The notes: a model not told the origin generated them from the letters alone. A stretch of 64,000 bases of DNA from Allobosea sp. WAO (GCF_001509835.1 NZ_JXTJ01000003.1:310001-374000), one strand, 5' to 3'; numbered from the stretch's first letter, positions 53,441-61,934 are shown. Numbers and translations are program-made.

Positions 53441-54823
53441 ATGAACGCCGCTGTCACCGAAATCCTGCCCACCGTCGGCTTCGCCGCGTCGGCTCTCGCC
53501 GTCACGCTGAGCCGCGCCCATGTCGCCGACATCGTCGAAACGCTGAACGAGCACGAGCCGGCCTATGCGGCCGACGTCCTGCTCGATCTGCCGAAGGCGC
53601 GCGCGGTCGACGTGCTCGACCAGCCGGAACTGCGCGAGCCCGGCGCGATCCTGAAGGCGCTGCCGCTCGAGCGCGCCGTCGCCTTCATCCAGGCGATGTC
53701 GTCCGACCGCGTGGCCGAGCTGTTCCGCAACGATCTCTCCGAACCCGAGCGGCATCGCTACGTCGCCAAGCTCGACCACGAGACCAAGGCCGCTCTCGCT
53801 TCGCTGCTCGCTTACCCCGAGCACAGCGCCGGCGCGATCATGACGACGGAGTTCGTCAGCGTGCCGGCCGACTGGACCGTCGCGCGCACGCTGGACCATG
53901 TCCGCACCGTCGAGCGCACCCGCGAGACGGTCTATGCGATCTATGTGCTCGATCCCGTCGCCGGCGGGCTGCAGCAGGCGGTCGCGCTGCGCCGCCTGAT
54001 CTCGGCCGAGCCGGGTGCGCTGGTCGGCTCCGCCGCCGGGCGGCGCGAGCCGGTCAGTGTCTCGCCGCTCACCGATCGCGAGGAGGTGGCGCGGCTGATC
54101 GCCAAGTACAACCTGCTCGCCGTGCCGGTGGTCGACGATAACGGCCGCGTGCTCGGTATCGTCACCGTCGACGACGTCATCGATGCGATGATCGCCGAGA
54201 CCACCGAGGATGTGCACAAGCTCGGCGGCATGGAAGCGCTCGGCGTGCCCTACCGCGAGATCGGCTTCTTCAGCATGATCCAGAAGCGCGCTGGCTGGCT
54301 CAGCGTGCTCCTGCTCGGCGAAATGCTGACGGCATCGGTGCTGCAGCACTATGAGGGCGCGCTCGAGAAGGCGATCGTGCTGACCTTGTTCATCCCGCTG
54401 ATCATGAGCTCTGGCGGAAATTCCGGCTCGCAGGCGACCTCGCTGATCATCCGGGCGCTTGCACTGCGCGAACTCCTGCCGGGCGACTGGTGGCGCGTCG
54501 CGCTGCGCGAGCTGCCGACCGGGATCACGCTCGGCGCGATCCTTGGGGCGATCGGCTTCGTCCGAGTCGTGCTCTGGCAGAAGGCAGGATTCTACGATTA
54601 TGGCGAGCACTGGGGGCTGGTGGCCGCGACGGTCGGGGCGGCCTTGCTCGGCATCGTCACCTTCGGCTCGCTGACCGGCTCGATGCTGCCCTTCATCATG
54701 ACGCGGCTCGGTTTCGATCCGGCCAGTGCTTCTGCGCCCTTCGTCGCGACCCTGGTCGATGTCTCCGGGCTGGCGATCTATTTCAGCATCGCCTCGCTGA
54801 TCCTGACCGGGACGCTGCTTTAG
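53441..54823 (+). CDS. mgtE: Magnesium transporter MgtE
   Basis: This Mg2+ channel has 460 residues. N-domain: VADIVETLNEHEPAYAADVLLDLPKARAVDVLDQ. Two CBS domains span ~130-265, with AGAIMTTEFVSVPADWTVARTLDHVR and LLAVPVVDDNGRVLGIVTVDDVIDAM. The C-terminal membrane part (~285-460) has LLLGEMLTASVL and PLIMSSGGNSGSQATSLIIRALA, the pore-helix hallmark. AAGGAAG lies before the start. Leader hairpin and downstream terminator (54833-54860) mark a single-gene unit. Confidence 0.95.
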   Translation: MNAAVTEILPTVGFAASALAVTLSRAHVADIVETLNEHEPAYAADVLLDLPKARAVDVLDQPELREPGAILKALPLERAVAFIQAMSSDRVAELFRNDLSEPERHRYVAKLDHETKAALASLLAYPEHSAGAIMTTEFVSVPADWTVARTLDHVRTVERTRETVYAIYVLDPVAGGLQQAVALRRLISAEPGALVGSAAGRREPVSVSPLTDREEVARLIAKYNLLAVPVVDDNGRVLGIVTVDDVIDAMIAETTEDVHKLGGMEALGVPYREIGFFSMIQKRAGWLSVLLLGEMLTASVLQHYEGALEKAIVLTLFIPLIMSSGGNSGSQATSLIIRALALRELLPGDWWRVALRELPTGITLGAILGAIGFVRVVLWQKAGFYDYGEHWGLVAATVGAALLGIVTFGSLTGSMLPFIMTRLGFDPASASAPFVATLVDVSGLAIYFSIASLILTGTLL

Positions 54824-54832
54824 CGGAACGAG

Positions 54833-54860
54833 CCGCGCCCGCCTTGTCCAGCGGGCGCGG
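54833..54860 (+). terminator. Terminator after mgtE
   Basis: CCGCGCCCGC (54833-54842) and GCGGGCGCGG (54851-54860) form a perfect 10-bp stem with an 8-base loop, followed by TTCTTGCTT. It starts 9 bases after the mgtE stop. Confidence 0.75.
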
Positions 54861-54879
54861 TTCTTGCTTGAAGGCCACC

Positions 54880-55377
54880 ATGGATATCCTGACCGAGCGG
54901 CTCTCGCTTCGCCCCACCAAATCCGCCGACGTGCCGGCGCTCTTCAGCTTTCTCGGCGACGCGCAGGCGATGCGGCACACCGCTCATTTCTCGACACTGC
55001 GCGCCTGCCGCCGCCACGTCGCCGGGCATGAGTGGCAGCGACGCCGGCTCGGCTGTGCGCCCTGGACGGTCCGGAGCCGGGCCGACGGGGCGATCATTGG
55101 CTGGGGAGGGCTGTTCGAGGACCCGTTCGATCCGGGCTGGGGTGTCGAGCTCGGCTACTGGTTCGCGCCCTCAACCTGGGGCACAGGCTATGCGAGCGAA
55201 CTCGCGACGGCGAGCGTCGCCGAGGCGCGCGACCGGTTGCGGCTGCCGGAACTGCGGGCCTTCGCCCGCCCGGAGAATGTCGGTTCGTGCCGGGTTCTGG
55301 AGAAAGTCGGTTTCGTGATCGAGCGCTACGTGCCCGAGCTGGAACGCAATCTCTACCGGCACGCGCTCGCGCGCTGA
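54880..55377 (+). CDS. GNAT acetyltransferase (RimJ/RimL type)
   Basis: This 165-residue protein starts at ATG 54880. TERLSLRPTKSADVPALFSFLGD is the Acetyltransf_3 N-terminus, then WTVRSRADGAIIGWGGLF, VELGYWFAPSTWGTGYASELATASVAEA (acetyl-CoA-binding), and ENVGSCRVLEKVGFV. It resembles ribosomal-protein or small-molecule N-acetyltransferases; the acceptor is unknown. It is convergent with the kinase gene, three bases apart. Confidence 0.85.
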   Translation: MDILTERLSLRPTKSADVPALFSFLGDAQAMRHTAHFSTLRACRRHVAGHEWQRRRLGCAPWTVRSRADGAIIGWGGLFEDPFDPGWGVELGYWFAPSTWGTGYASELATASVAEARDRLRLPELRAFARPENVGSCRVLEKVGFVIERYVPELERNLYRHALAR

Positions 55378-55379
55378 CC

Positions 55380-58300
55380 TCAGCCGGCCAGCACGCGCTG
55401 CGGCGGGAAGGTGACCTCGACCAGCGTGCCTTCCTTCTTGACGCTGGTGATGGTCAGCGCGGCGCGGTTGGCTTCGACCAGCGCCTTGGTCAGCGGCAGG
55501 CCGAGGCCCGTGCCGCCGGCCTTGCGTGTCGTCGGCACGCGGCGGAAGGGTTCGAGCGCCAGCGCGATCTCCTCATCGTCCATGCCGATGCCGGTATCGC
55601 GCACCCGCAGGATCGCCTCGCCCTGGTCGCCGAGTGCGGTCGAGACGATGACCTGGCCGCCGGCATCGGTGAACTTCACCGCATTGGAGAGCAAATTGAG
55701 CACGATCTGGCGCAGAGAGCGCTCGTCCGCGACGACGGGCGGCAGCTTCGGTGCCAGCCCCGAGCGCAGCACGACCCGTCCGCGCTGCGCCTCGGGCTGG
55801 AGCAGGTTCACCGCCGACAAGGCGATGTCGTTCAGGCTGACGCTGACGAAGTCGAGGTCGAGCTTGCCGGCCTCGATCTTGGCGAGGTCGAGCAGGTCGT
55901 TCACGAGGCTGATGACGTAGCCGCCCGACTGATGGATGTCGCGCAGATATTCCTTGTAGCGCTCGTTCTCGATCGGCCCGAAGCGCTCTTCGGCCATCAC
56001 CTCGGCGAAGCCGATGATGGCGTTGAGCGGCGTGCGGATTTCGTGGCTGATCTTGGCGAGCACGTCGGATTTCTGGGCGCTGGCCTTCTCGGCCGTCTTG
56101 CGGGCCTCGACCAGCTCGCTCTCGGTCTTCTTCCAGGCAGTGATGTCGCGCAGCACCGCGCAGAACTTGCTGTCCGGGCCCTCCGCGATCCGGCCCATGG
56201 TCATGAACAGCGGGATGCGCCCGCCCTGACGGACCCGCCCAACGACCTCGCGCCCGTCATTCATCAGCGAGGCGACGCCGCCGCCGATCAACCCGTCGAG
56301 ATAGTCGAGTGCGGGGGAGTGGCTTTCGGGCGCGAAGAGCAGGGTGAACAGCTCGCCCGCGACCTCGCGCTGGTCGTAGCCGAACAGCGCCTCGGCGCTC
56401 TTGTTGAGCGAGAGGATGCGGCCGCGGCCATCGACGGTGACGACGCCGTCGGTTGCGGTGTCGAGGACGGCGCTGAGCTCGGCAACGCGCGATTCGTTCG
56501 CGGAGCCTTCGAGTCTCAGCGAAGCGACGCGCGCGGCGGCCTCTTCCTCTTCGGCCTCGAACTCGGCGGCGAGCTCGTGCTGCTCGGCCTCTTCCTCCGA
56601 CAGCAGCTTGAGGTCACCGCCCGGCACGCTGTTGCGGAAGGCCATCAGGGTCGCGGGTTCGCCCTGCCAGCCGATGCTGGAAAGCCTGCCGTCGACACTG
56701 ACCAGCCCGCCCTTGCGGTCGACCAGGATCATCGCGCCGCCCGCGCTGCGGGTTGCGCCCTTGATCAGCCGGCTGACGCCGCCGGCCGCGGTGAGATCGT
56801 CGAGATCGGCATAGTCGAGCAGGTCGAGCAAGGTACGGTTGGCGTATAGCGCCGTCTCGTCGCGATTGACCAGCACTGCGATCGGCAGCCGGTCGAGGAT
56901 CTCGGCATGGGCGTTGGCGACGCGCTGCCGGCCTTCGATGGCGGCTGGTGCAGGCTGTGCCTCGCTCTGGGCGTCGGCCTGCGCCTCCGCCTTGTTCTCT
57001 TCGCCCACCTTCAATGGCGCCGCGGCCGGCAGGCGCAACCCGGTCTCCTCGTCGTCACCGGCGATCCTCGCCCCGAGGGCCTTGGCGATCTCGCGGAAGG
57101 CGCTGCGCTCGGCCGAGGACAGCAGGGTCTTCGAGGGTTCTAGCACCGGGCGCACGCCGGTGAGCTGCCCGTTGCGCAGCGGCACCACATTGCCGGGGAT
57201 CGGGGGCTTGTCGGCGGTCTCCGTGTTGGCAGCAGCCTCGGAGGCGGTAGGTTCGGAAACCTCTTCGTCCACGGCGGCCGTGGCGGGAGACACGGTTCCC
57301 TGTGAGGTTTCGTCTCTCACGGATTCTTCGTCGGCTTCGGCTGCCGCCGGCGCATCATTTGTGGTCGAAGCCTCGGCTCCGGCATCCAGCTCGGATTCGC
57401 TCGCCTCGGCTGCGTCGCGCTCGGACGTCGCGACGGGCTCGCTCGCTTCGGTGATGGCCGCGTCCGTAGCGCCTTCGCCGGCATCCGCGGTTGCCGGTTC
57501 GGCGGTCGGGACCGCGAGGTCGGCATCCGGCGCCAACGGCTGCGGCTCGGCCTCATCGGTGGAGGTGTGGGTGTCAACCGGGGCAACCTCGGCGATCGGT
57601 GTCGCCGATTCGACGATCGCTTCAGGCTCGGGGAAGGGCTCGTTCTCGCTTTGCCGGACAAGGCCGAAGCCGCGGAAGCCGGCAGGCGCCCGTTCCTTGT
57701 CGAATAGCGGGAAGCCGGAAAGCTCGACGCGCGCGCCTTCGCCAGGCGCAACGCGCCACATCACGGCGCGGCCGCTCCAGGTGTTCGAAGTCGCAAGACG
57801 TTCGGCAAGGTCGCCGTCGAGGTCGAGGATCTCGCGGCCGAGCAATTGGCTCCAGGTGCGGCCTGGGAGGGCCGCCGCCGCTTCCGCGCTAGCAAGCTCG
57901 GCGAACTCCGGCGAGGCGCTGGTGAAGCGGCCCTCGGCATCGCTTGCCCACAGAAATCGCAGATTGGCGCGGCGCCCTGGCACGGCAGGTGCCGGCGCTT
58001 CGCCAGCGGCGTTCTCGGCCGTCGCCTCGGCCTGTGCCGAAGCCGGGGCGATGGCCGCGGTCGGGGGGGCTTCCGCGGGGATGCTGATGCCGATTCGGCG
58101 CAATTCCGCGCCGGTGATGCCCAGAGCGAGTGTTAGGCCGGCCGGGCTTTCGATGAGCTTGCAGGCGCAGGTGACCATGCCGGAGAGGCCCGTGCCGAGG
58201 CCCAGGCGCTCGAGCCGGAGGGTGTCCGGCGAGGCGAGGCCACTGCCAAGGAGGCGCAGCCGGGCTTGCACCGCAGCCGGCAAACTGGCAGGTCCACGAG

Positions 58301-58454
58301 CGAGCAAGGCCTTGCCTGCCGAATTGGCGTGCAGAAGCTGCTGGCCGTCGAGCGACCAGAGCAGCAATGCCCCCCCGGCAACGAACGGCGCCATACCGCC
58401 GTCCAGCGTCACTGCGCTGCCCAAGGCCGTCCAATCCTGTTCGGATCCGCTCAT
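55380..58454 (-). CDS. Soluble PAS-domain sensor histidine kinase, PdhS-like
   Basis: This 1024-residue kinase starts at ATG 58454. It has no membrane helix. The N-terminal third is a degenerate sensory region; ~280-480 is an acidic Ala/Glu/Thr low-complexity linker. PAS domains lie near ~540-640 and ~660-775 (VLDTATDGVVTVDGRGRILSLNKSAEALFGYD). HisKA has H804 in SHEIRTPLNAIIGFAEVM, followed by EERFGPIENERYKEYLRDIH. HATPase: SNAVKF, DTGIGMDDEE (953-) and GGTGLGLPLTK (980-). The H-box and the ERFGP...RY motif are those of the DivJ/PleC/PdhS kinases that control DivK and CtrA in alphaproteobacteria, and the length is close to Brucella PdhS (recall). A cell-cycle role is inferred. Confidence 0.75.
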   Translation of the reverse strand: MSGSEQDWTALGSAVTLDGGMAPFVAGGALLLWSLDGQQLLHANSAGKALLARGPASLPAAVQARLRLLGSGLASPDTLRLERLGLGTGLSGMVTCACKLIESPAGLTLALGITGAELRRIGISIPAEAPPTAAIAPASAQAEATAENAAGEAPAPAVPGRRANLRFLWASDAEGRFTSASPEFAELASAEAAAALPGRTWSQLLGREILDLDGDLAERLATSNTWSGRAVMWRVAPGEGARVELSGFPLFDKERAPAGFRGFGLVRQSENEPFPEPEAIVESATPIAEVAPVDTHTSTDEAEPQPLAPDADLAVPTAEPATADAGEGATDAAITEASEPVATSERDAAEASESELDAGAEASTTNDAPAAAEADEESVRDETSQGTVSPATAAVDEEVSEPTASEAAANTETADKPPIPGNVVPLRNGQLTGVRPVLEPSKTLLSSAERSAFREIAKALGARIAGDDEETGLRLPAAAPLKVGEENKAEAQADAQSEAQPAPAAIEGRQRVANAHAEILDRLPIAVLVNRDETALYANRTLLDLLDYADLDDLTAAGGVSRLIKGATRSAGGAMILVDRKGGLVSVDGRLSSIGWQGEPATLMAFRNSVPGGDLKLLSEEEAEQHELAAEFEAEEEEAAARVASLRLEGSANESRVAELSAVLDTATDGVVTVDGRGRILSLNKSAEALFGYDQREVAGELFTLLFAPESHSPALDYLDGLIGGGVASLMNDGREVVGRVRQGGRIPLFMTMGRIAEGPDSKFCAVLRDITAWKKTESELVEARKTAEKASAQKSDVLAKISHEIRTPLNAIIGFAEVMAEERFGPIENERYKEYLRDIHQSGGYVISLVNDLLDLAKIEAGKLDLDFVSVSLNDIALSAVNLLQPEAQRGRVVLRSGLAPKLPPVVADERSLRQIVLNLLSNAVKFTDAGGQVIVSTALGDQGEAILRVRDTGIGMDDEEIALALEPFRRVPTTRKAGGTGLGLPLTKALVEANRAALTITSVKKEGTLVEVTFPPQRVLAG

Positions 58455-58625
58455 TCCGTCCCGTTCTTCTCGGCGACTCTGCAATCGGGCGCGATTATGC
58501 CTAACAAATCTTTAATAGCGACCAAATCCTTGCGAAGCCATGCGGGAACAGGCGCTCTCCCCTGACGTTTCCAAACAGCGTTAATGTGGCTGGGAGGGCA
58601 GGCGCGCAGCGCGTTGTCATCGCAT

Positions 58626-58643
58626 TGCAATAATGATATTGCA
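58626..58643. promoter_or_regulatory. Inverted repeat upstream of the phasin gene
   Basis: TGCAATA (58626-58632) and TATTGCA (58637-58643) are exact inverted copies with a 4-base spacer, in a short AT-rich patch 66 bases before the phasin start. A candidate promoter (TTGCAA, 16 bases, CACAAT) overlaps it. TGC/GCA-rich inverted sites of this sort bind the PhaR repressor of polyhydroxyalkanoate genes in other alphaproteobacteria; identity here is inferred. Confidence 0.5.
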
Positions 58644-58708
58644 GTGCACAATAAAGCCTGGCGGAACATGCGGCAGGCCTCCGGTCACAACCATCAGGAG
58701 GATCGATC

Positions 58709-59104
58709 ATGGACGGCAAGACCCCTTACGAGGTTCCTACCGAGATGCGCGAATTCGCCGAGAAGAGCGTCGACCAGGCGCGCAAGGCTTTCGACGGTTT
58801 CATCGGCGCCGCGCACAAGGCTGTCGATAGCGCTCATGGCTCGGCCGAGTCGGCCCGCGCCAGCGCCCAGGACGCGACCCGCAAGGCGATCGGCTATGCC
58901 GAGGCCAATGTCGCGGCCGCCTTTGAGCTCGCCCAGAAGCTGGTTCGCTCGCGCGACGTCAACGAGGTGCTGCAGCACCAGTCTGAGTTCCTGAAGACGC
59001 AGATGGCTTCCTTCCAGGCGCAGCTCAAGGATCTGGGCTCGGCGGTTCAGGAGGCTGCTGCCAAGACGGCCGAGACCGCGGCCAAGGCGACCAAGGTCAA
59101 GTAA
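58709..59104 (+). CDS. Phasin family protein
   Basis: This 131-residue protein is almost entirely helical and Ala/Lys/Glu-rich, with AGGAGG upstream. MREFAEKSVDQARKAFDGFIGAAHKAVDSAHGSAESARASAQD and NVAAAFELAQKLVRSRDVNEVLQHQSEFLKTQMASFQAQLKDLG are typical of Phasin_2/PhaP proteins that coat polyhydroxyalkanoate granules. No PHA synthase lies nearby. A second, larger phasin-like gene follows 121 bases later. Confidence 0.88.
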   Translation: MDGKTPYEVPTEMREFAEKSVDQARKAFDGFIGAAHKAVDSAHGSAESARASAQDATRKAIGYAEANVAAAFELAQKLVRSRDVNEVLQHQSEFLKTQMASFQAQLKDLGSAVQEAAAKTAETAAKATKVK

Positions 59105-59225
59105 AGCAGGTCAATTGACGCCGGCCTGCTGCCAGGGCGGAGCGGACTTTCATGATGCGTGGCCGGTGTCGAGCCGACCACGCGCTTGCAGGATCGCCTG
59201 GCCCGAAACATGAAGGAGAACGGTG

Positions 59226-60239
59226 ATGGCGAAGCAGACTACGCCCGGCAAGGCTCCGATCAGCCTCGCTCCGGTCAAGGCGATGAGCGAATCGCAGCCC
59301 ACCCCGAGCGCCGTGGCGGCGCCGGTTGTTCCATCGGCCCCCGCGCCGGCCGCTTCGGCTCCCGTCAAGGTCGAGCCGACCCCTGTCGTCCCCAAAGTTG
59401 CTGAGAAGCCCGCCGAGAAGCCTGCGGCAGTGGCTGCTCCGGCCAAGCCGGCCCCTGCCGCGCCTGCAAGCCCCGCGTTGGCTAAGCCTGGGCCCGTCGC
59501 GCCGGCCACCATGGTGGCAAAACCGGTCGTAGCCAATCCCGTCGCTGCCGCTGTCGCTGAAGTCGTTGCCGCAAAGGCCGCGCCGCTGAAGCCCCCTGCG
59601 CCCGCCGCTGCTCCGGCAGCGAAGAGATCGGACGAAAGCGCCGCCAAGACCGCGGCCAAGACCACCGCCGAGCCGGCGGGCAAGACCGTCGCGAAGGCGC
59701 CGAAGGCCAAGGCTCCGCCGCCCCGCACGGTAGCGGCCAGCGGTGTTGCCAAGGTGGCGGCGCCGCGTGCCAAGGTGGAGGCGCCGAAGGCGCCCAAGGC
59801 CGCGTCTGCCAAATCCGCTGCGGCCCAGGTTGTGGCGACCAAGGTGGTGCCTGCCAAGCCCGCACCTGCCAACGCTGTCGCGCCCGCGCCCCTTGCTGTC
59901 GCAGCGAAGGTGGTCGAGGTGGCAGCTGCTGTCCGCCCGGCCGTAGCAACGAAGCCGTTCATCGCCGCCATCGAGGTCATCAGCGAGCCGGTTTCGCCCT
60001 GGCTGAGCCAGACGCTGGCGCTGACCCGTGCCTTCGGCACGATCCAGGCCAAGGTGCTCGACCATGCCTGCGCCGAGCTGAAAGCGACGCTGGGCGAGAT
60101 CGAGACTCTGGCCCGCACCCAGAGCGCGGCCGATGCCGTTGCGCTGCAGGCCAAGGCGTTCCGCCGCGGCTACGAATCGCTGTCGAGCCATCTCAGCGAC
60201 CTCGCCGCGACCGCCCGCAAGGAGATGCCGCGCCCCTGA
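59226..60239 (+). CDS. Phasin-like protein with long Ala/Pro/Lys-rich N-terminal region
   Basis: This 337-residue protein starts at ATG 59226 (AAGGAG upstream; a GTG precedes it). About residues 10-235 are low-complexity Ala/Pro/Lys/Val repeats (AAPAKPAPAAPASPALAKPGP, KAPKAKAPPPRTVA) resembling histone H1-like tails. The C-terminal ~100 residues (FIAAIEVISEPVSPWLSQTLALTRAFGTIQAKVLDHACAELKATLGEIETLARTQSAADAVALQAKAFRRGYESLSSHLSDLAATARKEM) form helices of phasin type. The basic tail could bind DNA or RNA and tether granules to the nucleoid, as PhaM-like proteins do; that is speculative. Confidence 0.72.
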   Translation: MAKQTTPGKAPISLAPVKAMSESQPTPSAVAAPVVPSAPAPAASAPVKVEPTPVVPKVAEKPAEKPAAVAAPAKPAPAAPASPALAKPGPVAPATMVAKPVVANPVAAAVAEVVAAKAAPLKPPAPAAAPAAKRSDESAAKTAAKTTAEPAGKTVAKAPKAKAPPPRTVAASGVAKVAAPRAKVEAPKAPKAASAKSAAAQVVATKVVPAKPAPANAVAPAPLAVAAKVVEVAAAVRPAVATKPFIAAIEVISEPVSPWLSQTLALTRAFGTIQAKVLDHACAELKATLGEIETLARTQSAADAVALQAKAFRRGYESLSSHLSDLAATARKEMPRP

Positions 60240-60245
60240 TCGGCA

Positions 60246-60272
60246 GGCCGGTGCGAGTTCTGTGCACCGGCC
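60246..60272 (+). terminator. Hairpin after the second phasin gene
   Basis: GGCCGGTGC (60246-60254) and GCACCGGCC (60264-60272) form a perfect 9-bp stem with a 9-base loop, followed by GCAATTTC. It lies 6 bases after the stop. Confidence 0.6.
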
Positions 60273-60396
60273 GCAATTTCACCGTTGCATTCGGCGCGGC
60301 GCGGCACTAGGTTCCGCGCCGTCGCTGGATCGGCAACGAACCGGCGCCCGCCGGCCATGCCGGCAGGGATATGCATCGCGGATTTCGCGAAGCTGT

Positions 60397-60473
60397 GCAG
60401 CCATAGCTCAGTTGGTTAGAGCGCTAGATTGTGGATCTAGAGGTCCCCCGTTCAAGCCGGGGTGGCTGTACCA
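60397..60473 (+). tRNA. tRNA-His (anticodon GTG)
   Basis: A 77-base tRNA folds cleanly: acceptor GCAGCCA/TGGCTGT, D arm GCTC-AGTTGGTTA-GAGC, anticodon arm CTAGA-TTGTGGA-TCTAG with anticodon GTG, variable AGGTC, T arm CCCCG-TTCAAGC-CGGGG, and encoded CCA. The discriminator base is A73 and the base before position 1 is T, so the usual extra G-1 of histidine tRNAs is not encoded. G1 pairs with T72 as a wobble. This matches the unusual histidine tRNA type of many alphaproteobacteria. Confidence 0.95.
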
Positions 60474-60609
60474 TTCCCTCCACCAGGCCAGACATCGTTC
60501 GATTGCAGCGCGCCGCTCCGGCGGCCTAGTCTGCCGCGCAGGCCCCGTGCTGCGCTGACCCGCTCCTGGCGGGCCAATGCTACACATCGAATCCGTCAGG
60601 ACCTGCGCC

Positions 60610-61014
60610 ATGCCGATGAAGATCGACCGCCTCGACCCTGCTTCGCTCGCGCCGCCGGGGCGCTACTGCCATGTCGCGATCGTCAGCGCCGGCAGGCAGG
60701 TCCACATCTCCGGACAGATCGCGCTCGACGCGATGGGCCAGGTGGTCGGCGAGGGTGATCTTGCCGCCCAGGCCGAGCAGGTCTTCGCCAATCTGGCCGC
60801 GGGGCTCGCCGCCGCCGGCGCCGACTTCTCAAAGGTCTTCAAGACGGTGAGCTATGTCGTCGACCTGACGCCGGAGAAGGCGGCAGCGATCCACGGGGTG
60901 CGGGTGAAGTATCTCGGCGAGGGGCCTTATCCCGCCAGCACCATGGTTGGCGTCACCGCATTGGTCGATCCGCGCCTGCTGGTCGAGATCGAGCTGATCG
61001 CGGCGCTCGACTGA
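60610..61014 (+). CDS. RidA/YER057c/UK114 family protein
   Basis: This 134-residue protein starts at ATG 60610 (or 60616). VHISGQIALDAMGQVVGEGDLAAQAEQVFANLAAGLAAAGADFSKVFKTVSYVVDL and the C-terminal PYPASTMVGVTALVDPRLLVEIELIAALD are RidA-family hallmarks, with the imine-binding R129-type position as R in DPRLLVEIE. RidA proteins deaminate reactive enamines and imines from amino-acid metabolism. It is transcribed alone after tRNA-His. Confidence 0.9.
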   Translation: MPMKIDRLDPASLAPPGRYCHVAIVSAGRQVHISGQIALDAMGQVVGEGDLAAQAEQVFANLAAGLAAAGADFSKVFKTVSYVVDLTPEKAAAIHGVRVKYLGEGPYPASTMVGVTALVDPRLLVEIELIAALD

Positions 61015-61154
61015 GCCTGGAACGCCTGCGGGCTTGAAGCCGGAACTGGCGCTCGCCATATCGTGAGCACGCAGTGGGGTTCGCCCGCTGCCGGCAGGGT
61101 GCTGCGCCAGCGGGCCCTGCGATCTTGAAGAGGCGCCTTTCAAAGGGCTTCGTG

Positions 61155-61583
61155 ATGACGCGTCCGCCTAGCCTGTCGCATCCTTTCCTGCTCGGCTTCG
61201 ATGATATCGAGCGGGCCCTCGACCGTGTCGCCAAAGGCGCCGGGGAAGGCTACCCGCCCTACAACATCGAGCGCATGCCGCGCACGGATAACGAACCCGA
61301 CAAGCTTCGGATCACGCTCGCGGTGGCGGGATTCTCGCGCGAACAGCTCGAGATCACGCTGGAAGAGAACCAGCTCACCATCCGCGGTCGCCAGATCGAC
61401 GACAAGACGCGCCAGTTCCTGCATCGCGGTATCGCCGCGCGGCAGTTCCAGCGGTCCTTCCTGCTCGCCGATGGCATGCAGGTCCTAGGCGCCGATCTTT
61501 CGAACGGGTTGCTGGCGATCGATCTCGCCCGTCCGGAACCGGAACGGCTCGTCCGGCGTATCGATATCATGAGCCGCGACTGA
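61155..61583 (+). CDS. Small heat-shock protein (Hsp20/IbpA type)
   Basis: This 142-residue chaperone starts at ATG 61155 with AAAGGG upstream. PFLLGFDDIERALDR is the N-terminal rhizobial class A pattern. The alpha-crystallin domain runs from PPYNIERMPRTDNEPDKLRITLAVAGFSREQLEITLEENQLTIRGR to LSNGLLAIDLARPEPE. It holds partly unfolded proteins. Its leader (61015-61154) could mask the ribosome-binding site: GCCCT at 61114-61118 is complementary to AGGGC at 61144-61148. It is followed by DUF1150. Confidence 0.92.
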   Translation: MTRPPSLSHPFLLGFDDIERALDRVAKGAGEGYPPYNIERMPRTDNEPDKLRITLAVAGFSREQLEITLEENQLTIRGRQIDDKTRQFLHRGIAARQFQRSFLLADGMQVLGADLSNGLLAIDLARPEPERLVRRIDIMSRD

Positions 61584-61679
61584 AGGAGGTCGGTTCGGGA
61601 ACAGGCATGCGGTTTGCCTTCCGTTCATGATCATGAGTTCACAATCAAACCGCCTCGCACTGCTCTGAAGGAGGGCGCG

Positions 61680-61934
61680 ATGACCGAGACCAGAAACACT
61701 CCCCTGACCACGGCGGAATTCGCCGCGCTCGGCGCCGGACAGGTCGCCTATCTCAAGCCGATGACCTCGGACGAGCTGGCGCGGATCTTCCCGCAGGCGC
61801 CGCATATCGAGCCCGGCCTGCAGCTCTTCGCGCTGCTCTCGGCCGATGGCGCGCCGATCCTGGTGACCGATTCGCGCGAGGCCGCGACGGCCAACGCCTG
61901 GGAGCACGACCTGAAGATGGTCAGCCTGCACTAG
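61680..61934 (+). CDS. DUF1150 family protein
   Basis: This 84-residue protein starts at ATG 61680, preceded by AAGGAGG. TTAEFAALGAGQVAYLKPMTSDELARIFPQAPHIEPGLQLFALLSADGAPILVTDSREAATANAWEHDL is the DUF1150 pattern. The family usually sits beside small heat-shock genes in alphaproteobacteria, as here (96 bases after Hsp20), so a stress role is inferred. Function unknown. Confidence 0.88.
   Translation: MTETRNTPLTTAEFAALGAGQVAYLKPMTSDELARIFPQAPHIEPGLQLFALLSADGAPILVTDSREAATANAWEHDLKMVSLH

Noticed and set aside
60133..60558. Open frame covering the tRNA-His gene
   Set aside because: It overlaps the phasin 3' end and a perfect tRNA; the translated product has no family features.
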